DNA of 64,000 nt from NCBI RefSeq assembly GCF_921294215.1, contig NZ_CAKLDM010000001.1, positions 1,426,001 to 1,490,000 of the forward strand. Reading direction: 5' to 3'. Positions 45,185-53,307 of the stretch are shown here, piece after piece (positions within the stretch are counted from its first letter, which is position 1; the number at the start of each line of letters is the position of its first letter). This DNA is from Vibrio marisflavi CECT 7928. Its GTDB lineage: Bacteria > Pseudomonadota > Gammaproteobacteria > Enterobacterales > Vibrionaceae. Below the pieces are notes generated by a model that was given only the letters and a program-made list of their open reading frames with translations, was not told the DNA's origin and ran no database searches. The position numbers and the translations under genes are program-made.

Positions 45185-46018
45185 TTACTCGTCGGTTTTG
45201 CTGAATCGCAAACTAGCCATAAAACCAGCTACTCCCAACATAAAGTAGATGAGCAAAAACAACATATTCGCATGCATAAACCCGCTAAGAGGGTTAGTGT
45301 CAAACAGAGCACTACTCGGCAAGTCAATAACAGCGCTGACAAAGTGGCTAACGCCATAAAAACCAAAAAGCAGTATTGGCATTAGCTTTAATAAGTAGAT
45401 AGCGACAAACATGGTGATGATTGGCGAACGGGTTCGCTGAGATACGGCCAAAGCAATAGCCGCAAGAGGCAATAGTGCAATTGCCACAATAAACATTCTG
45501 CCCAGAAACTCTATCCAGCCTGAAACAACATGAGTAAACGTTAGTGGAGCTAAAAGAAAGCCGGCCTGTTGGCCCGAAGTAAGCTTTACTATCCAAAACA
45601 ACAATTCTGCCGCTAAAACGAAAAAGGAGCAAAATAAAGGTATTGCAATGAGCCCGAAGAGTAGTTTAACAAGGTGTCTATGTAAGTCACTGACCGGCAT
45701 ACTACGCCAAAACATCCAACTGCCTTCTTGCTTTTCCTTCAATAGCGTTTTCGGAAAATAAGCGCTTGAAAGCGCAATAGACACCACCCCGGCAATCGAG
45801 ATCAAGATACTGGCTAGGCTAAAATTAAAGCCCGACATTGAAGTCAATGTTTGACTGCCACTGAAACTGTATTGATAAGAAAAGTTAGCAAAGTGGCCAG
45901 AATTTGAAAACATAGCTATTGCAATAAAGATGCTGAATACAAAAAGTATGATCGGTGTTGTCGTCACGACCTTATTCTCAAGCCACTCTTTCTCAAGCAT
46001 ATGTAAAGTCGGTCTCAT
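45185..46018 (-). CDS. ABC-2 type transporter permease
   Basis: Membrane subunit of 277 residues with about six helices and the LKEKQEGSWMFWRSMPVSD cytoplasmic loop often seen in ABC-2 permeases that pair with a separate ATPase. Its start overlaps the ATPase stop by four bases (ATGA), so the two are translationally coupled. Substrate unknown; such pairs export peptides, lantibiotic-type compounds or lipids. Confidence 0.82.
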   Translation of the reverse strand: MRPTLHMLEKEWLENKVVTTTPIILFVFSIFIAIAMFSNSGHFANFSYQYSFSGSQTLTSMSGFNFSLASILISIAGVVSIALSSAYFPKTLLKEKQEGSWMFWRSMPVSDLHRHLVKLLFGLIAIPLFCSFFVLAAELLFWIVKLTSGQQAGFLLAPLTFTHVVSGWIEFLGRMFIVAIALLPLAAIALAVSQRTRSPIITMFVAIYLLKLMPILLFGFYGVSHFVSAVIDLPSSALFDTNPLSGFMHANMLFLLIYFMLGVAGFMASLRFSKTDE

Positions 46019-46887
46019 GATTTTTCTCCTTGCTGAAAAGCGAGAAATATATCGGCAAGCGAAGCTTTTTTGCGAACAAATACTTCTTGCGGCAAATTCA
46101 ATTGCTGTGATTCAACTAACCACTCAGTAGAGCTCATTCCTGGCCGAGAATAAATAGGATGTAAGCTCTTAACCTGTTCTGAATATTCATTGGCGGCTTC
46201 GATTAGGGTGTATTTCTGTTGCAATGATTCTATTGAGTCATTGAGCACCATTCGGCCTTGTTTGAGAATCAATACATCTGTGAGCAGTTTTTCAATTTCA
46301 TCGACTTCATGGCTAGCAATAATCAATGATTTTCCTCCTTGCTGAAACCAATTCATCAAGTTCCTATAGAAAACATCACGATACATCAAATCTAGCCCCA
46401 AGGTCGGCTCATCCAAAATCAACACATTGGCATCGGCTGCAATAACGATGGCAAGGTGGAGCTGTACTTTCATACCCTTAGATAAAGCACCAATGCGCGA
46501 CCGCATGCCAATATCCGTATCCGACAGTAGTTTCTTAGCTGTTTCCAGCCTAAAACTTTGACTCACACCAGCGGTATACTTCAACAGCTGCTGAACAGTC
46601 ATCCAATTCGGCAACGTACTGGTGTCTGAGATATAAGACAAACTCTTCATTATTTCGGTTCGGTGGGAAGTTGGGCTCAAGCCATTGATTTTTATTTCTC
46701 CAGAATAGCTTTGCGCACCTAACAAACTTTTTATTAGTGTCGATTTACCAGCACCGTTATGGCCGAGTAAGCCCAAGACTTGCCCTTCTTTTAACTGGAA
46801 GCCTATGTTTATTATAGCTTTATCGTTTCCAGAACTAGCATTCTTATATTGCTTTGAGACACGGCTTGCCTCTACCAATACTTTCAT
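46015..46887 (-). CDS. ABC transporter ATP-binding protein
   Basis: ATPase of 290 residues. Walker A GHNGAGKST, signature in IGALSKGMKVQLHLA (a degenerate LSGGQ, as is common in ABC-2 ATPases), Walker B VLILDEPTLGLD, and switch His in IIASHEVDEIE. The last about 80 residues form an extension beyond the ATPase core. It pairs with the overlapping permease gene. Substrate unknown. Confidence 0.88.
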   Translation of the reverse strand: MKVLVEASRVSKQYKNASSGNDKAIINIGFQLKEGQVLGLLGHNGAGKSTLIKSLLGAQSYSGEIKINGLSPTSHRTEIMKSLSYISDTSTLPNWMTVQQLLKYTAGVSQSFRLETAKKLLSDTDIGMRSRIGALSKGMKVQLHLAIVIAADANVLILDEPTLGLDLMYRDVFYRNLMNWFQQGGKSLIIASHEVDEIEKLLTDVLILKQGRMVLNDSIESLQQKYTLIEAANEYSEQVKSLHPIYSRPGMSSTEWLVESQQLNLPQEVFVRKKASLADIFLAFQQGEKS

Positions 46888-47065
46888 TCAATTTTCCTTA
46901 GCTAAACTACTGGCCAAGTAACACACACAAAAACCAACCTAAGTTATTGATTTAGATTTTTGCTACGAGGTGATTTGGTCGAACATTCTTTATTGATAAT
47001 TTGATTAAAACACAACCTATAACTATTTTATTTATATCCCTATTCTTAACGACAAGGAGTCTGTT

Positions 47066-48607
47066 TTGAAGAGTTTGAAGGTTATATTCCTCGTTCAAGT
47101 AATCGCTGCCGTCACAGTCGTATTACTTATATCGGCTTTTATAAAATATCAAAGTTTTAAAGACAACCTACAACAAGAACTCGACCAAACAGTTGGCAAT
47201 AGTACTCAGCGTTTAACGATGAGTCTACCTAGGCTTATGTGGGATTTTGACCTAGATACAGCCAAATCAACCATCGCAGCGGAATTGAATACACCTGAGA
47301 TCTCAGCCGTACAAGTGCTTGATAATCAGGGAGGACAAGTACTGTTTTTGACCTTAGAAGGGGCGGAAGATGGGGCTGAACCGAAAATCGTTGATGTAAA
47401 AGATAAGTCGATGTTAGACGAAGACCACTCCGTCAAAGATCAGCTTATCTTTGTGGAGTACGATGAGAAAAATGACGTGGGTAGTGTGATTGTTTTCTAC
47501 AACACCGATGTGCTTAACGCCAAATTATCCCACTCTTTGAAGATGAATATCGTTGAGCTACTTATTCTTGACCTTATTATTAGTGTCACGATAGTACTCG
47601 TTTTGACCTTAACGGTGCTCAAACCTTTACAACAGCTTACCGAAAGAATTCAAGCGCTATCATCTGGTGAAGGCGACTTGTCCAACAAGATTCAGAAAGC
47701 AAAATACAAAGAATTTGACGCTATCACCGATAGCATCAATGTGTTTACTGAATCTCTACGGACTATCGTCATCGACGTAACTGGAGCATCCATTACGTTA
47801 GAAGATAAAGCTACACAAAATGGTGCCACCGCTAGAGATAATGCTGAAAAGCTCGACCTTCAGAAACAGCAACTCACCACCGTCGCCGCCGCTGCTACTG
47901 AGTTGAACCAATCTGTTGCAGTTGTTGCAGATACCGCTTCAGATACCGCCTCTCAAGCAAGCAATGCTGCTCAGCTAACAAACGGCGTAAACGATACGAT
48001 TGAGTCCTCTTCGCAAGAGATCTTTAACATGCGTGAAGAGATGGATCATGTGAATGCAGAAATGCACAAACTGATCGAAGAAGGCGAGAAAATCACCACC
48101 GTACTGAACGTCATCAACGATATTTCAGAACAAACCAACTTATTGGCACTCAATGCGGCTATCGAAGCAGCGCGTGCTGGTGAGCAAGGGCGGGGTTTTG
48201 CCGTGGTTGCAGATGAAGTTCGAAACTTAGCGGTTAAAACTAGTGAATCGACAGAGCAAATCCAGAAGAACATCCAAGCACTGGATCAAGCAACTAAATC
48301 CGTTGAAGATGAGCTGACTCGCATTGCAACCATGTTAGAAAACACTGCAGAGAAAGTTGGCGATTCACAGCACTCAGTAAAAGAAGTACAGGAGATGATC
48401 AATCATATCTCTGAACGAAGTGGGCAAATTTCTCATGCGACGGAAGAGCAGAGAATGGCCGTTGAGGAAATAAGCCAAGCAATTGTTGAAGCCTCAGATG
48501 CATCAAGTGAAGCTTCCGCCGGTGCGGTGGAAAACTCCAACAATTCACAACAAGTGCTCGATCTAAGTAAGAGCATTGCAGGGCATATGTCTAAGTTCCG
48601 AACCTAA
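47066..48607 (+). CDS. Methyl-accepting chemotaxis protein
   Basis: Chemoreceptor of 513 residues: TM1 at about 5-25, a small periplasmic domain (about 28-155) with [19 protein letters not shown] resembling the double-helix/PAS-like sensor found in some vibrios, TM2 at about 160-182, HAMP ([22 protein letters not shown]), and the cytoplasmic signalling hairpin ([16 protein letters not shown] at about 355-372). The start is TTG at 47066 with AAGGAG six bases upstream. A periplasmic binding-protein gene follows about 200 bases later in the same direction, which suggests ligand delivery, but a terminator hairpin lies between. Confidence 0.88.
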   Translation: MKSLKVIFLVQVIAAVTVVLLISAFIKYQSFKDNLQQELDQTVGNSTQRLTMSLPRLMWDFDLDTAKSTIAAELNTPEISAVQVLDNQGGQVLFLTLEGAEDGAEPKIVDVKDKSMLDEDHSVKDQLIFVEYDEKNDVGSVIVFYNTDVLNAKLSHSLKMNIVELLILDLIISVTIVLVLTLTVLKPLQQLTERIQALSSGEGDLSNKIQKAKYKEFDAITDSINVFTESLRTIVIDVTGASITLEDKATQNGATARDNAEKLDLQKQQLTTVAAAATELNQSVAVVADTASDTASQASNAAQLTNGVNDTIESSSQEIFNMREEMDHVNAEMHKLIEEGEKITTVLNVINDISEQTNLLALNAAIEAARAGEQGRGFAVVADEVRNLAVKTSESTEQIQKNIQALDQATKSVEDELTRIATMLENTAEKVGDSQHSVKEVQEMINHISERSGQISHATEEQRMAVEEISQAIVEASDASSEASAGAVENSNNSQQVLDLSKSIAGHMSKFRT

Positions 48608-48620
48608 CCTTAACGAGTAT

Positions 48621-48660
48621 GCCAGCCAACGACTTAACCGTAGTTGGCTGGCTGCTTTCC
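48621..48660 (+). terminator. Terminator after chemoreceptor gene
   Basis: Ten-base perfect stem GCCAGCCAAC/GTTGGCTGGC with a 12-base loop, followed by TGCTTTCCT. It separates the chemoreceptor from the solute-binding gene. Confidence 0.7.
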
Positions 48661-48803
48661 TAAACTCAGAAACTTTCTTCATTTATCCAAATTTCTCTGC
48701 TCAACTCGTCTCATCTTTGCGATTTACAGCATTAAGGCAGGCAAAAGCCCGCGCGGCTCTCAGTAATCACTATGCTTAATTTATATACATACGAGAGCTT
48801 ATT

Positions 48804-49556
48804 ATGCGCGCGACAAAAACTTTATTAATTCTACTTCTAGCTGCAACCCTGCCAAGGTTGGCGTTGAGCCTAGAGTTGACCATTCTCACGGAAGACTACG
48901 CTCCCTACAACTATCAAAAGAATGGCCAAGTCACTGGATTTACAACAGACGTCGTTAAAGCGATATTAAAGGACACAGGTAACCAAAACCTCAAGATTGA
49001 GCTTTATCCTTGGCAGCGTGCTTACCGAATGGCTCTCAATGACAAAAACATACTCCTGTATACCATGACGAGAACTGAAGCCAGAGATCCATTATTCAAG
49101 TGGGTTGGACCAGTAGCCGAGCGTACCGTTTGGATTTGGAAGCTGAAAAAGAGGCAAGACATCGTGGTCAACACATTAGAGGATGCCAAAAAATACACCA
49201 TTACTTCTGTAGCAAAATCAGCGGGTACGACCTATCTTAAATCGCAAGGCTTTACAGACAAACAGCTAAACCCTATCCACAAAGAAAGCCTAACTGTAGC
49301 GAAATTTCTTGCTGGAAGAGATGATTTAATCTTAAAACCTAAACTTGCTATGGCGTATGAGTTAAACCAGCTAGGTGAAACTATGTCTATAGTTGAGCCA
49401 CTATTCGCACTACCAAACAGCGGGAGCTACTATCTAGCGTTCAGTCTTGATACACCAGACAGCACGGTAAAGCTATTCCAAGATTCATTTGACAAGTTGA
49501 AGCAAAATGGAGGATACGACGAAATTTATGGAAAATATGTGGTCACTTCACCCTAG
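48804..49556 (+). CDS. Periplasmic solute-binding protein, SBP_bac_3 family
   Basis: Exported protein of 250 residues with signal peptide (TLLILLLAATLPRLALS). The family 3 signatures LTILTEDYAPYNYQKNGQVTGF and a hinge reading YTITSVAKSAGTTYLKSQ are present. It is the same length as, and clearly related to, the protein at 18186-18938. No transporter genes are adjacent; the chemoreceptor upstream could use it as a ligand-presenting partner. Ligand unknown. Confidence 0.8.
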   Translation: MRATKTLLILLLAATLPRLALSLELTILTEDYAPYNYQKNGQVTGFTTDVVKAILKDTGNQNLKIELYPWQRAYRMALNDKNILLYTMTRTEARDPLFKWVGPVAERTVWIWKLKKRQDIVVNTLEDAKKYTITSVAKSAGTTYLKSQGFTDKQLNPIHKESLTVAKFLAGRDDLILKPKLAMAYELNQLGETMSIVEPLFALPNSGSYYLAFSLDTPDSTVKLFQDSFDKLKQNGGYDEIYGKYVVTSP

Positions 49557-49647
49557 TCCATAACTGAGTACCTCAACAAAGTATTGCTTGGCTAAGCGAT
49601 TTATATTGGATATATCGGATTGCTCACTAGTCAGGCATATAAGTAAA

Positions 49648-50574
49648 ATGAAAACTTGGAAAGGAATTGCGGCTGTCTTTTTTGGCCTAATTATAATCAC
49701 CACAATTGGCTACATTTCATTGAATCCTGAAACTCAACCCCTGAACGATTCTATTCGAAAAACGACTGGTCTTAACTACATTCGGTTATCTGACGGATTC
49801 ACACATTACCAACTTGATGGGCCTGAAAGTGGAGAGGTGGTTGTTCTCGTGCATGGTGGTACCATCCCTCATTGGGCATGGGATAAACAGATACAAGCAC
49901 TCACAAGGCAAGGCTATCGTGTACTCAGTTACGACAAGTTCGGTCGTGGCTATTCAGACCGACCTGACATAGCCTATGATCAAGCACTGTATCAGCGCCA
50001 GCTGAGCGAACTAGTCAACTCACTTTCAATCTCCACACCATTCCATTTAGTTGGCGTCTCTCTCGGCGCTGGCACTGCCGTTAACTTTGCATCTCAAAAC
50101 CCAAATAAGGTAGATAAGCTGGTCTTGATCGCACCTGTTGTCGATGATTATAAGGTGCCCGCAATTTTTAAAACTCCAGTGCTAGGAGAAGCTGCGGCTC
50201 GATTTGTTGGCAAAAGCACCTTGATTGCAAGATTCCGTGATTTATATGGCAACAGCCCAAACTCAGAACACTACCTAAAGCTATACCACGAGCAGATGAC
50301 CTATGATGGATTTCAGCGCTCTTTGCTCTCAATGCTAAGAAGCGATGCTCTGGGTGATTACACTAAAGCGTATGACTTGTTAGGAAAGCAGAAACAAAGC
50401 ACTATGATCATTTGGGGAACCGAAGATAAAGAGATATCCCGCGAAATGATTGATGATGCGCGATCGAGAATCCCAAACAGTAAATTTGTGGCGATTGCTG
50501 ACTCTGGCCATGGAGTTTCGCTGCAAAAAGCCAACGTAGTCAATGACAGGATTATTGGTTTTCTGAAAAACTGA
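49648..50574 (+). CDS. Alpha/beta-hydrolase with N-terminal membrane anchor
   Basis: Hydrolase of about 308 residues from the ATG at 49648; a TTG at 49588 would add 20 residues with no ribosome binding site. An N-terminal hydrophobic helix (GIAAVFFGLIIITTIGYIS) anchors it in or exports it across the inner membrane. Catalytic triad candidates: Ser in GVSLGAG (nucleophile elbow), Asp in WGTEDK, His in DSGHGVSL. The oxyanion-hole region is VLVHGGTIPHW. Substrate unknown; it could be an esterase or lipase-like enzyme. Confidence 0.8.
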   Translation: MKTWKGIAAVFFGLIIITTIGYISLNPETQPLNDSIRKTTGLNYIRLSDGFTHYQLDGPESGEVVVLVHGGTIPHWAWDKQIQALTRQGYRVLSYDKFGRGYSDRPDIAYDQALYQRQLSELVNSLSISTPFHLVGVSLGAGTAVNFASQNPNKVDKLVLIAPVVDDYKVPAIFKTPVLGEAAARFVGKSTLIARFRDLYGNSPNSEHYLKLYHEQMTYDGFQRSLLSMLRSDALGDYTKAYDLLGKQKQSTMIIWGTEDKEISREMIDDARSRIPNSKFVAIADSGHGVSLQKANVVNDRIIGFLKN

Positions 50575-50576
50575 AA

Positions 50577-50603
50577 TAGGAGGCGATTTGCCTCCTACTT
50601 TTT
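50577..50603 (+). terminator. Terminator after hydrolase gene
   Basis: Eight-base perfect stem TAGGAGGC/GCCTCCTA, five-base loop, followed by CTTTTT. Directly after the stop codon. Confidence 0.85.
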
Positions 50604-50630
50604 GATTTTTATAAAATTTACTGTAATTAG

Positions 50631-52055
50631 CTAGTTGGGAAAGATCACTTTCTTAGGAACATAAGAATCGACAAGGCTACCATCTCCTAGTTGTCCATAG
50701 TAATTGTCGCCCCAACAATATATCGAACCATCCTCAATTTTAGCGCAAGTATGGTTTGCACCAGAAGCATTGATCGCAACGACATTATTGAGGTCTTTTA
50801 CCATCACAGGCACATAAGTTGTTTCAATTGAGCCCATCCCTAGTTGGCCACGATAATTAAAGCCCCAGCACCATACTGTGCCATCATTTTTAAGTGCACA
50901 GGTATGAAAGTTACCGGCACTGATCGTGGCAACATCGCTTAAGTTGGATACTTCAACTGGAACCACGGAATTTGTACTATTTCCATTGCCAAGCTCTTGC
51001 TTGTCATTCAATCCTAAGCACATTACATGGCCGTCTTTTTTTAGGAAACAAGTGTGACCTTCACCGACAGAAACTTTGCTTACATCACCGGAGGTTCTTA
51101 GGGCGACAGGGGTTGTAGAAATATCGCTATCTAGATTGCCTAACTGGCCAAAATAATTGTTGCCCCAGCAATATATATCACCATCAAAAGTTACGGCGCA
51201 AGTTCCTCCAGTTCCGGTACTTACAGAAGCAACATTAGATAAACTCTCAACCAACACAGGAGACGTTTGGTCGATAGTAGTTCCATTTCCGAGTTCTCCC
51301 CACGTATTATCCCCCCAACATGCTACGTGGTAAGACTCAGTAATAGCGCAGGTATGATATGTGCTGTTGGATAAGAAGCGTGCGTTAAACAGCTTAGTTT
51401 CTTTTACTTTGTTACTCCAGCAAGCTACCCGTCCCGAACTATCTACATCACATAAGTTCCTGAATCCAGTGCTGGCCTCGTAAGAATTAAACAATTCAGG
51501 GATTTCAGTTGGTGTGATTTTGGATTGTGTCGAACTTTCCAGAGTAGATTGAAACCTTTTACCCCAACAATACGCTTTACCTGCGTCATCAACATAGCAA
51601 GTCGAACCGTCACCTGTACTTAACTTTGTTTCAAAAGCTTCTCTATGAGTGACAGGATAAGCTTGCCATAGTGGATTTTTAGTCATTTTATCGTAAACAG
51701 AGATATTGCCTGTCTCGACACAAAACTCCGTTGGGTAAGGACTTGCAGTCTCTGAGCTCCATTTCGTTTTTCCATTGGAACGCAATACACTAACGTTTCC
51801 ACCATCGCTTAAAACAAGCTCTGTACCAGTCATTCTCCAAAGTACATTAGAGCCAGCTTCAGCCGTCTTATCATATAAAACAACGACGCCATCTGCTTGC
51901 GCTACTAACCTTGTAGAGCCATCGTCTGTAGTAATGGACTGACCATTTTCTAGCGTGAAAGGGGCATCGTAGCATTTCGATGCTGCGTAGGTTTGGCTTG
52001 GGATAAATATGAATGCGGCCAAAAGGAGTGCAAACTCCAATTTAAAAATTCTCAC
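50631..52055 (-). CDS. Secreted bulb-lectin/RCC1-repeat protein
   Basis: Exported protein of about 474 residues. The start is GTG at 52055, five bases after AAGGAG, giving a signal peptide ending near QTYAAS; an upstream in-frame ATG at 52079 has no site. Residues about 30-135 resemble a bulb-type mannose-binding lectin (DDGSTRLVAQADGVVVLYD; TGNISVYDKMTKNPLW). The rest holds about seven RCC1-type repeats forming a beta-propeller (motif CAITxxxxVxCWGxNxxGELGNG), each blade with a Cys pair. Likely secreted or surface-exposed, carbohydrate-binding. Function not established. Confidence 0.72.
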   Translation of the reverse strand: MRIFKLEFALLLAAFIFIPSQTYAASKCYDAPFTLENGQSITTDDGSTRLVAQADGVVVLYDKTAEAGSNVLWRMTGTELVLSDGGNVSVLRSNGKTKWSSETASPYPTEFCVETGNISVYDKMTKNPLWQAYPVTHREAFETKLSTGDGSTCYVDDAGKAYCWGKRFQSTLESSTQSKITPTEIPELFNSYEASTGFRNLCDVDSSGRVACWSNKVKETKLFNARFLSNSTYHTCAITESYHVACWGDNTWGELGNGTTIDQTSPVLVESLSNVASVSTGTGGTCAVTFDGDIYCWGNNYFGQLGNLDSDISTTPVALRTSGDVSKVSVGEGHTCFLKKDGHVMCLGLNDKQELGNGNSTNSVVPVEVSNLSDVATISAGNFHTCALKNDGTVWCWGFNYRGQLGMGSIETTYVPVMVKDLNNVVAINASGANHTCAKIEDGSIYCWGDNYYGQLGDGSLVDSYVPKKVIFPN

Positions 52056-52421
52056 ATTAACTCCTTGTAAGAAAATCAAGCTGATAAGTTATTGTGCAAG
52101 GCGAGTGTGATAACGTTTGTGATTCAGACAAAGCTGAATAGGTGTATGAATTCCCACTCTATCCTAGTGGGACAAATGCAACACATCGTTCCTTGATGTT
52201 AATATCCAATTTGTTAGTTAATATTTACAATAAATATTAACAGCCACGAACACTATAAGAATAATTAATTGTTTTCAAGCGGTATTTTTATAAATAACTT
52301 ATAGTGCGCATGTTTAAAGTTAGAAGATATATTTACATAAATGTCAACTAGAGTTTCTATCAGGTCACCGAGCCACAAAACTAAAAAGTGCGCCGAATGT
52401 TGAAGTAGGAAGAGGAACTAA
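52056..52421. other. Intergenic region with AT-rich dyad
   Basis: About 365 bases between the divergent RCC1 and MerR genes. It holds a perfect dyad at 52217-52241 (11-base arms around CAA), described separately, and nothing else I can name. Promoters for both genes probably lie here. Confidence 0.4.
52217..52241. repeat. AT-rich perfect dyad, possible operator
   Basis: Arms GTTAATATTTA and TAAATATTAAC around CAA. Perfect 11-base complementarity; it could be a binding site for an unidentified regulator. It lies 180 bases before the merR start. Confidence 0.4.
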
Positions 52422-52778
52422 ATGAATATTCGAGAGTTTTCCAAACAGGTTGGCTTGTCGTCTCACACACTTCGATATTACGAGAAAATTGGCTTACTCA
52501 AAAATATTCAAAGAAGTGTTAGCGGGCATCGTGTTTACACGAATAAAGATAAGAGTTGGATTGAGTTTGTTAAACGGCTAAAAGATACAGGCATGCCGTT
52601 AGATGAGATATTGGTCTACGCAAGTTTGAGAGAAAACGGCACTGAGACTTTAAAGGAGAGGCAGCAGTTACTAGAACAACATCGAGAGGAACTTATTCGC
52701 CATATCGAGATGCAACAAAAGCACCTATCCGCCTTGGACGATAAAATAATGCTGTATAAACAAGGAAAAGTTGCTTGA
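52422..52778 (+). CDS. MerR-family transcriptional regulator
   Basis: Regulator of 118 residues: HTH and wing (NIREFSKQVGLSSHTLRYYEKIGLLKNIQRS ... GHRVYT), then a long coiled-coil dimerisation helix. The C-terminus is too short for an effector-binding domain and has no metal-binding cysteines, so it is like the AdhR/NmlR-type sensors of organic electrophiles. Its stop codon (TGA) overlaps the -35 box of the promoter for the carboxymuconolactone decarboxylase gene, its probable target. Confidence 0.85.
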   Translation: MNIREFSKQVGLSSHTLRYYEKIGLLKNIQRSVSGHRVYTNKDKSWIEFVKRLKDTGMPLDEILVYASLRENGTETLKERQQLLEQHREELIRHIEMQQKHLSALDDKIMLYKQGKVA

Positions 52779-52805
52779 CTTAGAGTCAACTCTAACTTGT
52801 AGAGT
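52775..52805 (+). promoter_or_regulatory. MerR-type promoter for the CMD gene
   Basis: -35 TTGACT (52775-52780) and -10 TAGAGT (52800-52805) are separated by exactly 19 bases, the long spacing of MerR-activated promoters. The spacer holds a dyad: TTAGAGT (52780-52786) and ACTCTAA (52789-52795). It overlaps the end of merR and reads into the CMD gene, whose ATG is at 52836. Confidence 0.75.
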
Positions 52806-52835
52806 GTGTTTATTCCAATCAATAGGAGAATTCGA

Positions 52836-53210
52836 ATGAACACGTTGCGGTTTGAAAAAGGACTAGAGTTGTTATCAAGTATAGATGGAGAAGCGGGTCA
52901 CAATGTTATTGCGAGCCTAGACACCATAAGTCCAGATTTAGCGAAGCATACAGTAGAGGCTTTTGGTGATGTCTATTCTCGCCCAAACTTAGATGTAAAA
53001 TCTAGAGAGATTGCCACCGTCGCGGCTTTAACGGCTTTAGGGAATTGTGCTCCTCAGCTTAAGGTTCACTTAAACGCTGCACTAAACGTTGGATGCAGTG
53101 AAGAAGAAATTAAAGAAGTCATTATACAAATGTCAGTTTACGCTGGATTCCCAGCTTCTTTGAATGGCATGTTCGCATTTAAAGAGGTGCTCGCTGAACG
53201 AGAAAAATAA
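52836..53210 (+). CDS. Carboxymuconolactone decarboxylase-family protein
   Basis: Small all-helical protein of 124 residues of the CMD/AhpD-like family (NCAPQLKVHLNAALNVGCSEEEIKEVI). Only one Cys is at the AhpD-type CxxC position (NCAPQ), so it is not a peroxidase-like AhpD; it is closer to gamma-carboxymuconolactone decarboxylase-like proteins. Start ATG at 52836 with GGAG upstream. It lies directly after the merR gene and is preceded by a MerR-type promoter, so it probably responds to the same signal. Reaction unknown. Confidence 0.8.
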   Translation: MNTLRFEKGLELLSSIDGEAGHNVIASLDTISPDLAKHTVEAFGDVYSRPNLDVKSREIATVAALTALGNCAPQLKVHLNAALNVGCSEEEIKEVIIQMSVYAGFPASLNGMFAFKEVLAEREK

Positions 53211-53228
53211 AGAGTAGTAACGAGTTTT

Positions 53229-53254
53229 AAAAAGCCCTTATCAGGGCTTTTTTT
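53229..53254. terminator. Bidirectional terminator
   Basis: Stem AAAAAGCCCT/AGGGCTTTTT with a TATC loop. It follows the CMD gene on the plus strand and the original tnaA stop (53271-53269) on the minus strand. Confidence 0.85.
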
Positions 53255-53268
53255 ATTTAGTATCGAGT

Positions 53269-53307
53269 CTAAATTTGCTTAAATTTCGCCGTAAAGTGCC
53301 TCAATAC
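53269..53307 (-). pseudogene. tnaA: Detached 3' end of tnaA
   Basis: Read on the minus strand, the codons after the left target duplication (GTATTGAGG = VLR) encode HFTAKFKQI and then stop. This corresponds to the known tryptophanase C-terminus (E. coli VLRHFTAKLKEV), now cut off by the IS256-family element. The ancestral protein would be about 465 residues. Confidence 0.9.

Noticed and set aside
49588..49647. TTG start for the alpha/beta-hydrolase, 20 codons upstream
   Set aside because: No ribosome binding site, and it would place polar residues ahead of the membrane anchor. The ATG at 49648 begins just before the anchor.
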